A stretch of DNA of 64,000 bases from Jeotgalibaca sp052266715 (GTDB lineage Bacteria; Bacillota; Bacilli; Lactobacillales; Aerococcaceae). Below, one piece after another: positions 45,930 through 54,428 of the stretch. Location: assembly GCA_052266715.1 (NCBI GenBank), contig JBQPRB010000003.1, one strand, 5' to 3'. The position numbers were made by a program, and so were the translations under genes. The notes under the pieces were generated by a model that ran no database searches, was not told where the DNA came from, and saw only the letters and a list, made by a program, of their open reading frames with translations. Numbering within the stretch: position 1 is the stretch's first letter; every line of letters starts with the position of its first letter.

Positions 45930-46014
45930 GACGGCCAAGCAGTACAAACGGGCGCAACCCCGGAAAATCGGCAGTAAACCGGCCAGATGCACATTTTTCT
46001 TCCGAGTTTCAAAA

Positions 46015-46060
46015 AAAGTCGGAAGAATGATTCTGGAAACCAATTTTTACTTCCGACTTT
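46015..46060. repeat. Inverted repeat with TCGGAAG/CTTCCGA core
   Basis: AAAGTCGGAAG (46015-46025) pairs with CTTCCGACTTT (46050-46060) perfectly over 11 bases, with a 24-base loop. The core is close to, but not the same as, the TAGTTCCGAC element at 14693 and 44007. Confidence 0.6.
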
Positions 46061-46446
46061 TGCCAATCCATCATACCGGAGCTCTTTTTGAAATGAACCC
46101 CTCGCCAGAAAAATATTTCCGAGCAATCCGATTTATCGCAAAAAAATCCTTTATAATGGCTGGTAAGCTGACTTAACCAAGACCACTATAAAGGACCTTC
46201 ATTATTGATAAACACAAATGAATGCTTATGTAAAAAACGATTCCGGTTCTATCTGCATAAAATGCGTTATTCATCTAATCTGTGGCTCTCCCTTTTTTTT
46301 CAATGGACGGCCGGACGAAAATAACATTGGTAGCGATCGGCGGCCACACAGGGTGGGGGAGACTTATTGGGAGGCGGATCTGTTCTCTCCAGCATTCTAA
46401 TAATAGACAGGATTCATTTTTGACTCGAAACTAAATTTGAACTTTA

Positions 46447-47856
46447 TTAAAATGGACCGTATTGGAGGTAACTTGCTACAACTACAATGATGCTAGCTGT
46501 GACCAGACCGATTGATATGAGCGGCAATGCCCATTTTACCCATTTCTTATAACTCACTCCACCTATAGCTAAGGCAGCCATGAAATAACCAGATGCTGGC
46601 CATAGGACGTTGGTTATCCCATCACCTAATTGGTAGGCCAAAATAGTTGTCTGCCGCGTTACATCTGTAATGTCTGCCAAGGGAAGGATAATCGGCAAGG
46701 CAATAACCGCTTTACCACTCCCAGATGCAATGACACCGTTAAATAAGGTGGTTACCGCTAAAATACCTATAGAAGCTAACTGACTTGGTAGGACAACCAC
46801 AAATTTAGCGAGATACATGATGATGGTATCCATCACCATTGCATCTGTCAACACAACTGCTATACTTCTTGCAATCCCGATAACGAATGCGCCGACGAGC
46901 ATCTCATTCAACCCGCTTACAAAACTATCCAGTAGATCATTTAATCTCATTCCCGCCACAATCCCCGGAATGACACCTAGGAGAATGAAATAGCCGGCCA
47001 TTTCACTGAAGCTCCAACTCAGCGTAACGACACCGATAACCAAACCGATAAACAGGAGAATAGCCACTACCCCTGCCAAACGAACTCGGGGATAGGTTTC
47101 TTCAGCAGCTGCCATTTTTTCCGCAAATTCTTTTTTGGTCTCCAAGTCTTCCTCGTAAACGAGACTGGCTTGAGGATCTTTCAAGATTTTTTTTGCATAG
47201 ATAGCGATATAGATGCATGAAATCAGCATCAATATGCCAGCGGTAATGACCCGGAAGCCCATTCCCGAATAAAGTGGTAAGTCTGCGAGTAGATGACCAA
47301 GCCCCACTGTAGCAGGTGCCGACCAGGCTGCGCTAAATCCAGCGGCAGTAGCTGTGAGTGAAATGGCTACGGTTACCATCGAGTCAAATCCCAGAGCAAG
47401 CAACAAAGGCATGAGAACAGGAATATAGATAAGCGCTAACTCCGGTACACCGATAAAACCCGTTATAACAACGAAGACAGCTGATAACACAAAAATAATG
47501 CCCAGTTTGTTGTTCTTGAACATTTTAACCAAACTAGTCACGCCCAGATTCAACATTCCGGTCTTTTTGATAATCCCAAATGCACCCCCGATCATGAAGG
47601 TGATGATGATAACATCAATAGATTCGCGTATTCCTCTTGGTATAGCAGTCATGATATTGGTCAGAGTTAAATTGTTTTCGGTTACGAATCGGAAAGTGTT
47701 TGGATCCACTGCAGTTCTTCCGTCAGCCAGAACAACCCTATCGTAAATGCCTGATGGTATGAGGTAACCTGCGATAATCGCCAGAACCAACATGATTAGC
47801 AAAATGATCCATGGATGCATTCCTTTGTCTTTCTTATTTACTTTTTCTTCTGCCAT
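46447..47856 (-). CDS. YfcC-family membrane carrier (C4-dicarboxylate/amino acid type)
   Basis: A 469-residue membrane protein with about twelve hydrophobic segments, a central charged cytoplasmic loop (KILKDPQASLVYEEDLETKK region) and the GVIASGSGKAVIALPIILPL motif near residues 384-403. It resembles the YfcC/DcuC group of anaerobic C4-dicarboxylate, arginine-ornithine or peptide carriers. Substrate cannot be assigned. The frame starts earlier at 47910, but GAGGAGG lies directly before the ATG at 47856. It is an isolated gene on the opposite strand to most of the window. Confidence 0.78.
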   Translation of the reverse strand: MAEEKVNKKDKGMHPWIILLIMLVLAIIAGYLIPSGIYDRVVLADGRTAVDPNTFRFVTENNLTLTNIMTAIPRGIRESIDVIIITFMIGGAFGIIKKTGMLNLGVTSLVKMFKNNKLGIIFVLSAVFVVITGFIGVPELALIYIPVLMPLLLALGFDSMVTVAISLTATAAGFSAAWSAPATVGLGHLLADLPLYSGMGFRVITAGILMLISCIYIAIYAKKILKDPQASLVYEEDLETKKEFAEKMAAAEETYPRVRLAGVVAILLFIGLVIGVVTLSWSFSEMAGYFILLGVIPGIVAGMRLNDLLDSFVSGLNEMLVGAFVIGIARSIAVVLTDAMVMDTIIMYLAKFVVVLPSQLASIGILAVTTLFNGVIASGSGKAVIALPIILPLADITDVTRQTTILAYQLGDGITNVLWPASGYFMAALAIGGVSYKKWVKWALPLISIGLVTASIIVVVASYLQYGPF

Positions 47857-47963
47857 CTTGAATAACCTCCTCAAATAATTTTTAAACAACAATAATAGAC
47901 ACAAAATCAAATACTTTCAAAAATCCACCTCCCTAAAAAAAGAAACCGCTACCATTTATTAAT

Positions 47964-48062
47964 CCTATCATAATATTGTTTTAATTCATTGGGCGCTTTG
48001 GGCAAAGGGACGCGCTTGAATCGTCTGTATGCCCAAAGCTTTTTGTTTTTAATTATGATAGG
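47964..48062. repeat. Nested inverted-repeat element (MITE-like or structured RNA)
   Basis: Outer perfect 11-base arms CCTATCATAAT (47964-47974) and ATTATGATAGG (48052-48062) enclose an inner pair GCTTTGGGCA (47995-48004) and TGCCCAAAGC (48030-48039), the latter followed by TTTTTG. The inner hairpin looks like a plus-strand terminator, yet no plus-strand gene lies upstream. No target-site duplication is visible. It sits between the divergent YfcC-like and PLD/AAA+ genes. Confidence 0.55.
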
Positions 48063-48155
48063 GGTTGAGGTGATTTAAAATCTAGGCACAGGAAAATATG
48101 TCAATTATCCATTACAATAGAGCCAACAACACAAAGCTGTAAGGAGGGAATCCAT

Positions 48156-50588
48156 ATGAAGTCAACAACCCTAATCATTCATAACGACACACCAGCTTCA
48201 CTCACTATCCCCCAAATATTCGACAGCACGCGTTATGACACATTCATAGGTGTCACATACTCCGTTTCACCCAGTTTCCTCAACCGCTACTTGGCAGATT
48301 TCCATCACCTCCATCTAACCGTGGGCATCCAGGAAGACCACATCCAATACGCCACCAACGAAGCCGCCAGGGTATTGAAAAATAATATCCATAGTCTCTT
48401 GAATAACGAACCCGCTAAGTTTTTCCAAGAACTCACCAACCACGTAAAAGAGAAAATCAACGATCGCGATATCCAGGTGTTAGTACCGTTAGCCCACACC
48501 ATCCACTCCAAATTTTACCTTCTCAGTCACTCACAAACCAAAGAAACGCGTCTCATCACCGGTTCCGCTAACCTCTCTGACCAAGCCTTTAGCCCAACAA
48601 GTAGCCAGTTCGAGGCAATCATGATTTATGATAACCATATCCTGTACGACCACATCCTAGACCACTACAAAAAGGACATGAAACCTATACTCACCAACTA
48701 CTTCCCACAAGAACTCCTCAAGACTGCCGCCAATAAAACCAGAAACTTTGAAAATATAGAAGAGATTATTTGGCTTGATAATCAGGACCTCGAAAAAATA
48801 CAGGAGAAGGGCATCACCGAGAAAATTGAACAAGTTGAAAATAAAATATCGCTGGGTATTATCCAACCCCAAATACAAGAAGAGATGCGAAATATCCTGG
48901 ATGACTACAAAGATGAAAAAGATGAAAAGCGGAAACAACAAAAAATCGAGGAGACCGCATATATCCTGGTCAAAAATTCCGTTTCCCCGAATGCCAAAGA
49001 AGCCAAAATCAAGTCCCGCGAAGTCCTGACCAAAACGATTAAAAAACAAATCCAGATCAAAGTAAATGTCATTCCCGACAACCAAATTCCCCAAAGGCCA
49101 CGCCTCATTAATTCACCCCATGAGCGTAATATCCCTAAAAACATCACTGGTTTGTTCGTGGAGAGCGATACGAATGCCGATATCCTACTGCCACTAGGCA
49201 CCCATGCTTCCACTGAAGCCATCAAACAATCACTTGAAACGATCGCTGCACTCATCAAAACTTTTGAGAAATACACGGTCAAATACGAACCGACTTACGG
49301 CGCACGCATCATGGAGGCGATTCTTTATACTTACACCGCACCTTTTTTATTTGAAATAAAAGCAAAAGCCAGGGGAGAAGAAGAACGCAACGATATCCCA
49401 CAGTTCCTGTTTTTGGGCGGAACAGCAGGTTCAGGGAAATCCAGTTTGTTGAAAGCATTGCGAAAAATGATAAACATCGCAACCTTCCAGGATTTCAATT
49501 CCATTGTTTCGACAGGTGCGCGTCGCAAAAAAGAAACCATCAACGTCCTGGAGAACTGGTTGATGGAAGGGAATGTGGCGCCTTTATTATTGGATGAACT
49601 TCCTGAAGATTTTTTCAGTAACCGATCCTATGGGAATGAATTGATCGTAAACACATCGAACCGTTTAGCCGCTAATCTTCAACCTTGTCCCGTCATTATC
49701 GGTACGACAAACGCCGACGGGTACACGTTGGAAGAACGAGCCCGCCGGAGAAGCTATTACCTTAAACTGGATAAAGTCTTTGACGAAGCATACCGCAAAG
49801 AATCACAGCCAGCCTATAATAAAGTTTTTTCAAAAATCGATGACCAGCTCTATCTTGATTTCATCGTGCGCTTTGCCACACGTTTGAATGACGATACACT
49901 TCGCTGGGATTATTTTCACGAACGCGGCAACTTCGACTTTTTGTACCATACGCGGGAAATCTTCAAAGACTATTATAAAATCGCTGGTCTGCAGCTACCC
50001 GAGTATTTTCCTTTAACACGGTACGATGATTCGAAAGAAACGAATGTCGAAAAATGGCGTAAACTCTACCTCGGAACGAGCAGTAAAGAATTCAAATTCG
50101 ATGAATATACCGGTAACCTTCTTTTCAAGGTCGCCACTCTGGACGAAAACATCTCCCGATATGGAGCCGGAAAACCATCCGAAATCTATAAAAATGCCTT
50201 GTCCCCGAAAGTACTTGTTGGCTCCAAAGACAGTGCCGACATTGAACTCAATACCGAATTGTTCTTCCAATGGATTCAACTCGATAATCCCTTTGAGTAC
50301 CAATACAAAGAGCAAGTGAAAGCATACTACCTCGAGAATCGTAACAAGATAAAAGAAGATAAAGAAACCCGCACAATCAAACTCGATCTGTCCACCTTTA
50401 TGCAAGGCAAACAGATTGGGGCGATTGAACAATACAAACGCTATGTGCCAAAAGAAATTATCAAGGAAATCAAAGATGACCACTGCATGCTCTTTGATGC
50501 GAAAGGACTATACGAATGGCTGGAAATTCCGTATAAAGGACCGGGGATTTTGATGAGATTGTTCAATATGAGAGGAGAATACCAATAA
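48156..50588 (+). CDS. PLD-like / coiled-coil / AAA+ ATPase fusion protein, possible defence effector
   Basis: An 810-residue protein with no signal peptide. An N-terminal phospholipase-D-like domain contains one HKD-type motif (HSKFYLL, His117 and Lys119, then GSANLS at 136-141). A highly charged, probably coiled region spans about residues 200-305. A P-loop ATPase follows with Walker A GGTAGSGKSS (421-430), Walker B LLLDE (477-481), a sensor-1-like GTTN (516-519) and an Arg-rich stretch near 528-532. PLD domains with one motif usually dimerise and act as nucleases. Coupling to an AAA+ motor suggests a nucleic-acid-targeting machine, as in anti-phage systems. GGAGGG precedes the ATG. I do not recognise a named system. 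Confidence 0.65.
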   Translation: MKSTTLIIHNDTPASLTIPQIFDSTRYDTFIGVTYSVSPSFLNRYLADFHHLHLTVGIQEDHIQYATNEAARVLKNNIHSLLNNEPAKFFQELTNHVKEKINDRDIQVLVPLAHTIHSKFYLLSHSQTKETRLITGSANLSDQAFSPTSSQFEAIMIYDNHILYDHILDHYKKDMKPILTNYFPQELLKTAANKTRNFENIEEIIWLDNQDLEKIQEKGITEKIEQVENKISLGIIQPQIQEEMRNILDDYKDEKDEKRKQQKIEETAYILVKNSVSPNAKEAKIKSREVLTKTIKKQIQIKVNVIPDNQIPQRPRLINSPHERNIPKNITGLFVESDTNADILLPLGTHASTEAIKQSLETIAALIKTFEKYTVKYEPTYGARIMEAILYTYTAPFLFEIKAKARGEEERNDIPQFLFLGGTAGSGKSSLLKALRKMINIATFQDFNSIVSTGARRKKETINVLENWLMEGNVAPLLLDELPEDFFSNRSYGNELIVNTSNRLAANLQPCPVIIGTTNADGYTLEERARRRSYYLKLDKVFDEAYRKESQPAYNKVFSKIDDQLYLDFIVRFATRLNDDTLRWDYFHERGNFDFLYHTREIFKDYYKIAGLQLPEYFPLTRYDDSKETNVEKWRKLYLGTSSKEFKFDEYTGNLLFKVATLDENISRYGAGKPSEIYKNALSPKVLVGSKDSADIELNTELFFQWIQLDNPFEYQYKEQVKAYYLENRNKIKEDKETRTIKLDLSTFMQGKQIGAIEQYKRYVPKEIIKEIKDDHCMLFDAKGLYEWLEIPYKGPGILMRLFNMRGEYQ

Positions 50589-50704
50589 ACACCGAAAAAG
50601 CTAACACCGCCACCATTTTTTGCCCCACCCCCGGAAAAGAATGAAAACAATAAAGCAGCTCCCCGTGCTACACTGTTATAAACAAATGTTTGGGGGTGAA
50701 TCTG

Positions 50705-51169
50705 ATGGAAGTACATTTAGAAGCACTCAAATGGCTATTATACGAGAGCACAATCACAATCGGCGCAATAGCCAGGGCATGTCAGATGGATCGCAATTTA
50801 ATCAAAGATATTCGTCAGCGTAAATTCGATTTCATGCACCTCGAACTGAAGCATGCCATTGACTTAATCGCCTATGCGGAAGCAATCAGAGGGGCGGATT
50901 ATTATGCTGACCGCCGCTGGGTCGTATGTGAAGATGACCAAATGGAACTTTATGAATACGAAGAACTTTCCACGCTTCCACAACATGCGGAACTCATCTC
51001 CGAAGTCCGTTTGACCAACGAAATTGCAAACTTTGAAAAAATCAAAAACATTCGAAAAAAAATCCCCCCTGAAGAAGCGCAAACCTATGTCGACGATCGC
51101 TATCACCAAGCCAAAGAAGAGGCGTTTCGCAGTGTCGGCTTCAATGAAAAATCAGAATCATTTGATTAG
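50705..51169 (+). CDS. Small helix-turn-helix protein, partner of the PLD/AAA+ gene
   Basis: A 154-residue protein whose N-terminal half contains an HTH-like stretch (ITIGAIARACQMDRNLIKDI, residues 17-36). The second half is acidic and helical (QMELYEYEELSTLPQHAEL, then PPEEAQTYVDDRYHQAKEEA). It lies 116 bases after the PLD/AAA+ gene on the same strand, with GGGGGTG before the ATG at 50705. It may regulate or recruit that protein to DNA. The 3' end overlaps the convergent Mga-like gene by about a dozen bases. Function not known. Confidence 0.6.
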   Translation: MEVHLEALKWLLYESTITIGAIARACQMDRNLIKDIRQRKFDFMHLELKHAIDLIAYAEAIRGADYYADRRWVVCEDDQMELYEYEELSTLPQHAELISEVRLTNEIANFEKIKNIRKKIPPEEAQTYVDDRYHQAKEEAFRSVGFNEKSESFD

Positions 51170-52696
51170 CAATTCGCATGTCGCTTTCACTTTATCAAAA
51201 TACTTTTGTTTATTTTTTTCCACCACTTCATCCGTCAGCTGCCGCAATAAACGCAGACGATCATGCATCGCACTGCCATCCATATACAAAACCGGCTGCT
51301 CAATCTCCAAAGCAGTTGTTTTTGTCACTATCAACAAATCAAATTGTAGCTTTTCCAAATTTTCTTTGGACAAACAATCGCCAGGCAATACCTCGAATGT
51401 ATAATGACGGCTGAGTTCTGTTTGGAGAGTAGCCGTTATTGCCTTTGCATGATTCAAGGTTAAATGACTCGACACTAAAATCCGGCACGAATTAAATTTT
51501 TCCATAAAATCAAAAGCGAGATTCTCCCACCAGGACAGCTGAATATACAAAAGATAGTCCAGATCATCTTTTTGCAAGACAAGTTCGCGCTCATGACAAA
51601 TCTGAATCAACATTTGCTTGGCCTCTTGGTAAAACAAGGGGATTTTTTGCTTTACGATGTCATTAAGGCCAACATTGAAAGTGGGAAATAAAAGATACCT
51701 TTTCGGGCTAAATCCCGGAGGACACAAACGATAACTTTCCATCGCATTATGGAGTTGCAAAATCAAGTAATGAAAATCTGTCTCTGGTAAATCAAACATT
51801 TGCCTCAGCGTTTCCAACCCCACCTGTAATTGCTGGATTTTGCGTTTAAAATCAGCATCTTCTTCCATCCGTAAATGAAGGTAGGGAACAGACATGAAAA
51901 TGCCCCAATCAACAAATTCATTGAAATAGCGGCGCAATGTCATTTCATAAACAGGACAGAGTTCATCGGTTACGGTCATCATTTTCAAAAAAACGTGATA
52001 GATGAACTCCCGAAACTGCTCGCTTCCTTGGTGGGAAGTCGGGGGCGGGTGCCCCCTTAATCCGCGGCTCATATCCACCCCAAAGAAAAAATGATAATGA
52101 TGGTATCTCATCGCAGTTTCAGGTATTTCGTAACTTTGAGCACAGCGCTCGAGAAACCGTCGCATCAATTCTTGATCCACATTTTCAAATGGCTAATCTT
52201 CCATGGTGTACTTTTCACTGAAATAAGCTGTGTAAAAATTCCGGATCAAACCTTCATGACCGACAACGCGGAAAGGTTGCGTTTCAAGTGAGAGGCCATA
52301 ATCCTGAAGCGCGAGTTTGACGTTTTGAACCAGGCGACGCAATGAAGAATCACTAATATATAGATAGTCTTTCATCTCCGCATAACCCATCGTCTCATCA
52401 AAAAATACTTTTTCCAAAAATAAAAAACTGGGTGAAATCCGATACAACTTGCGCTGGAAATAGTCCAAGCCCACTGAAGAGGGCAAATTAAGAAAGACGC
52501 CCTCTGAAGACGAAACGATGGCTCCAGCCAACTCTTTCAAGGTTTCATTTATTTCAGCAAGATCATACTTAATGATACGGGCGGAAGAACCGATTGATTT
52601 TGCCAACTCACTGATGGTCAGTGGTCTATCGGCTGCATATAGATTCTCTATAATGCGATACTTTCGTTGGTCCTTAGTAGAAATAAGCCGCCACAT
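51158..52696 (-). pseudogene. Mga-like transcriptional regulator interrupted by an in-frame TAG
   Basis: A 511-residue Mga/PRD-type regulator split by a TAG codon (plus-strand 52193-52195, codon 168). The N-terminal part has HTH segments (ISELAKSIGSSARIIKYDL, then AEMKDYLYISDSSLRRLVQ) and the typical IRNFYTAYFSEKY. The reading frame continues unchanged after the stop with PFENVDQELMRRFLER and the rest of the central and C-terminal EIIB-like domain. No frameshift is needed. This is most likely a nonsense mutation (from CAG, AAG or GAG), but readthrough or a sequence error is possible. A GTG at the VDQE position could allow a separate C-terminal product. Confidence 0.8.
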
Positions 52697-52832
52697 CGAA
52701 CGCTACCTCTTCATTTTTTTAAATTTATTATAGCAATATTGTTCTGGAAACGAAAGAGGGGATTGTAACAATATTTGGAAGAAAACGAATAACGTCCCGA
52801 CCTCATCACGCAGAGCTCCGCAAAAAAACCCA

Positions 52833-52946
52833 TACCTTTGCATACTAATCCCCCTAAACCGGCAAAGGTCCCTCAAAAATGCTGGACCTTTGCGTAAAAA
52901 ACACAAACCTAACGCAAAGGTCGCTCCAAAACCCTATACCTTTGCG
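52833..52946. repeat. Five alternating copies of ACCTTTGC(G)
   Basis: ACCTTTGC-type units start at 52834 (+), 52862 (-), 52886 (+), 52913 (-) and 52938 (+), so orientation alternates and starts are 24-28 bases apart. Neighbouring copies can pair, for instance ACCTTTGCGT with ACGCAAAGGT. It lies between the Mga-like gene and the promoter of the 1,2-beta-glucan operon and could be an operator array or alternative RNA hairpins. Confidence 0.7.
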
Positions 52947-52966
52947 CAAACACCCCTCCATATTGT

Positions 52967-53024
52967 TTGCAATTGCCCCTCTAACGAACTAAACTAAAGT
53001 TGAACGTTCCGGTAAGCGCTTTCT
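52967..53024 (+). promoter_or_regulatory. Promoter and cre box of the 1,2-beta-oligoglucan operon
   Basis: TTGCAA (52967-52972) and TAAACT (52990-52995) are spaced 17 bases apart. The box GGTAAGCGCTTTCT (53011-53024) matches the cre consensus except at its first base and sits just downstream of the expected start site, where CcpA binding would block transcription. Confidence 0.68.
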
Positions 53025-53059
53025 TATTCCGGAATCAAAAAAATTAGGAGGAATCATAT

Positions 53060-54319
53060 ATGGCTACGTTCAAGAAAATGTTACTGGGCTCTCTTTCGCT
53101 GGCGACAATCGGCTTGCTTGCAGCTTGTGGGAATGACGACGGCACAAACGAATCGGCGACAAGTGGGGGCACATCTTCTGACGAAGTAACGTTCTGGTTT
53201 ATGGGGGACGGGAATGAACAGGTCCAACCGATCCTGGATGCCTTTACGGAAGAAACGGGGATAGCCGTCAGTGTCCAGAGTATTCCGTGGTCGGCCGCGC
53301 ATGACCGCTTGCTGACTTCCGTTGCTTCGGGGGAAGGTCCAGACGTGGTTCAAATGGGGACAACCTGGATGGCGGAATTTGTGGATGCGGGTGCCCTGAT
53401 GGACATCACCGAATATACGGAATCATCAGAAGACTTGAATCCGGACAACTTCTTTGAAGGGAACGTTGCGACAACTCAAATTGATGGCGCTACTTACGCA
53501 ATCCCTTGGTATACCGAAACCCGGGCCTTATATTACCGGACTGATTTATTGGAAGAAGTAGGTTACCCCGAAGCGCCACAAACATGGGATGAACTAAAAG
53601 ACGCCGCGACCAAGCTATCCGAACGCGGGGACAACATGTACGGCTTCAACGTGGATGCGGCTGATCAAACCTTCGCGATGATGTTTGCCCGTCAAAATGG
53701 CTCCGAACTCCTCAACGAAAATAACGAACCGCAATTCAACCAACCGGAATTCATTGAAGCCATGGAATACCTGAACAGCTTTATCGAAGACGGCGCAGCG
53801 CCTGCGCAAGACCTTGGCCTGGACATTTCGCAAACATTCGGGGGCGAGGGAATCGTCCCGATGTTCATCAGTGGTCCGTGGATGATTTCCATCATAAATG
53901 AAAACGCACCGGACATTGAAGGCAACTGGGCAACGGCCATTCTTCCAGAAGGACCAGAAAACAACCTCTCCAACACAGGGGGTGCGAACCTGGCTATCTG
54001 GAACGAAACCGATAATGTGGACAACGCCGTTCTCCTACTGGAATTCTTGTCCAAACCTGAGAACCAACTCCTCTTCCTGGAAACATCCAGCTCTTTACCA
54101 GCCAACATGGCAGCTTGGGACGATGAAGCTTTATCAGACGAGCTAATCGCGACCTTTGGTGAACAACTGGAAAATTCCGAGCATATGCCACTCCTACCTG
54201 AGTGGGAACAAATCGCCCAAAGCTTCCTGACGTACTGGGAACAAATCACAGTGGGCGGGGCCGACATTGCGGAACAAATGGAAGCCTTTAACGAAGAAGC
54301 AACCGGAATCCTGAATTAA
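53060..54319 (+). CDS. Sugar-binding lipoprotein of a CUT1 importer, probably for 1,2-beta-glucooligosaccharides
   Basis: A 419-residue family 1 binding protein. The signal peptide ends in lipobox LAAC (cysteine near residue 23), followed by an Asp/Gly/Ser-rich linker and the domain starting EVTFWFMGDGNEQVQPILDA. A perfect AGGAGG lies before the ATG. Two permease genes, a decayed GH3 beta-glucosidase and a GH94-type 1,2-beta-oligoglucan phosphorylase follow, the set of functions known from the Listeria innocua sophorooligosaccharide system. Ligand assignment rests on that context, not on the sequence of the binding site. Confidence 0.82.
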   Translation: MATFKKMLLGSLSLATIGLLAACGNDDGTNESATSGGTSSDEVTFWFMGDGNEQVQPILDAFTEETGIAVSVQSIPWSAAHDRLLTSVASGEGPDVVQMGTTWMAEFVDAGALMDITEYTESSEDLNPDNFFEGNVATTQIDGATYAIPWYTETRALYYRTDLLEEVGYPEAPQTWDELKDAATKLSERGDNMYGFNVDAADQTFAMMFARQNGSELLNENNEPQFNQPEFIEAMEYLNSFIEDGAAPAQDLGLDISQTFGGEGIVPMFISGPWMISIINENAPDIEGNWATAILPEGPENNLSNTGGANLAIWNETDNVDNAVLLLEFLSKPENQLLFLETSSSLPANMAAWDDEALSDELIATFGEQLENSEHMPLLPEWEQIAQSFLTYWEQITVGGADIAEQMEAFNEEATGILN

Positions 54320-54341
54320 CCACACATAGAATCTGAAGAAC

Positions 54342-54395
54342 AAGCCCAGAAACGAGTACGAGTTAAATCGGATTCCTGCTTCTGGGCTTTTCTTT
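54342..54395 (+). terminator. Terminator-like hairpin after the binding-protein gene
   Basis: AAGCCCAGAA pairs with TTCTGGGCTT across a long loop and is followed by TTCTTTT. It lies inside the operon, so it probably causes partial termination and higher binding-protein output. Confidence 0.65.
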
Positions 54396-54428
54396 TCATT
54401 CTCGCGAACCAAGAAAAGGGTGAAGAAA

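Larger units (their letters stand above)
45803..46446. other. Intergenic stretch with repeats and possible relics, no intact gene
   Basis: Lies between two genes that converge on it. It contains a possible transposase relic at 45843-45929 and an inverted repeat at 46015-46060, annotated separately. A 60-codon frame at 46218 lacks a ribosome binding site and resembles nothing I know, so it is not called. No clear terminator for the YfcC-like gene was found. Confidence 0.5.

Noticed and set aside
46218..46400. Small 60-codon frame in the gap before the YfcC-like gene
   Set aside because: No ribosome binding site and no recognisable pattern.
52193..52195. The in-frame TAG as a pyrrolysine or recoded codon
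   Set aside because: Nothing in the window or in the biology of lactic acid bacteria supports pyrrolysine use; nonsense mutation is simpler.
52833..52946. The CCTTTGC array as a CRISPR array
   Set aside because: The repeats are 8-10 bases, alternate in orientation and have short spacers; no cas genes are present.
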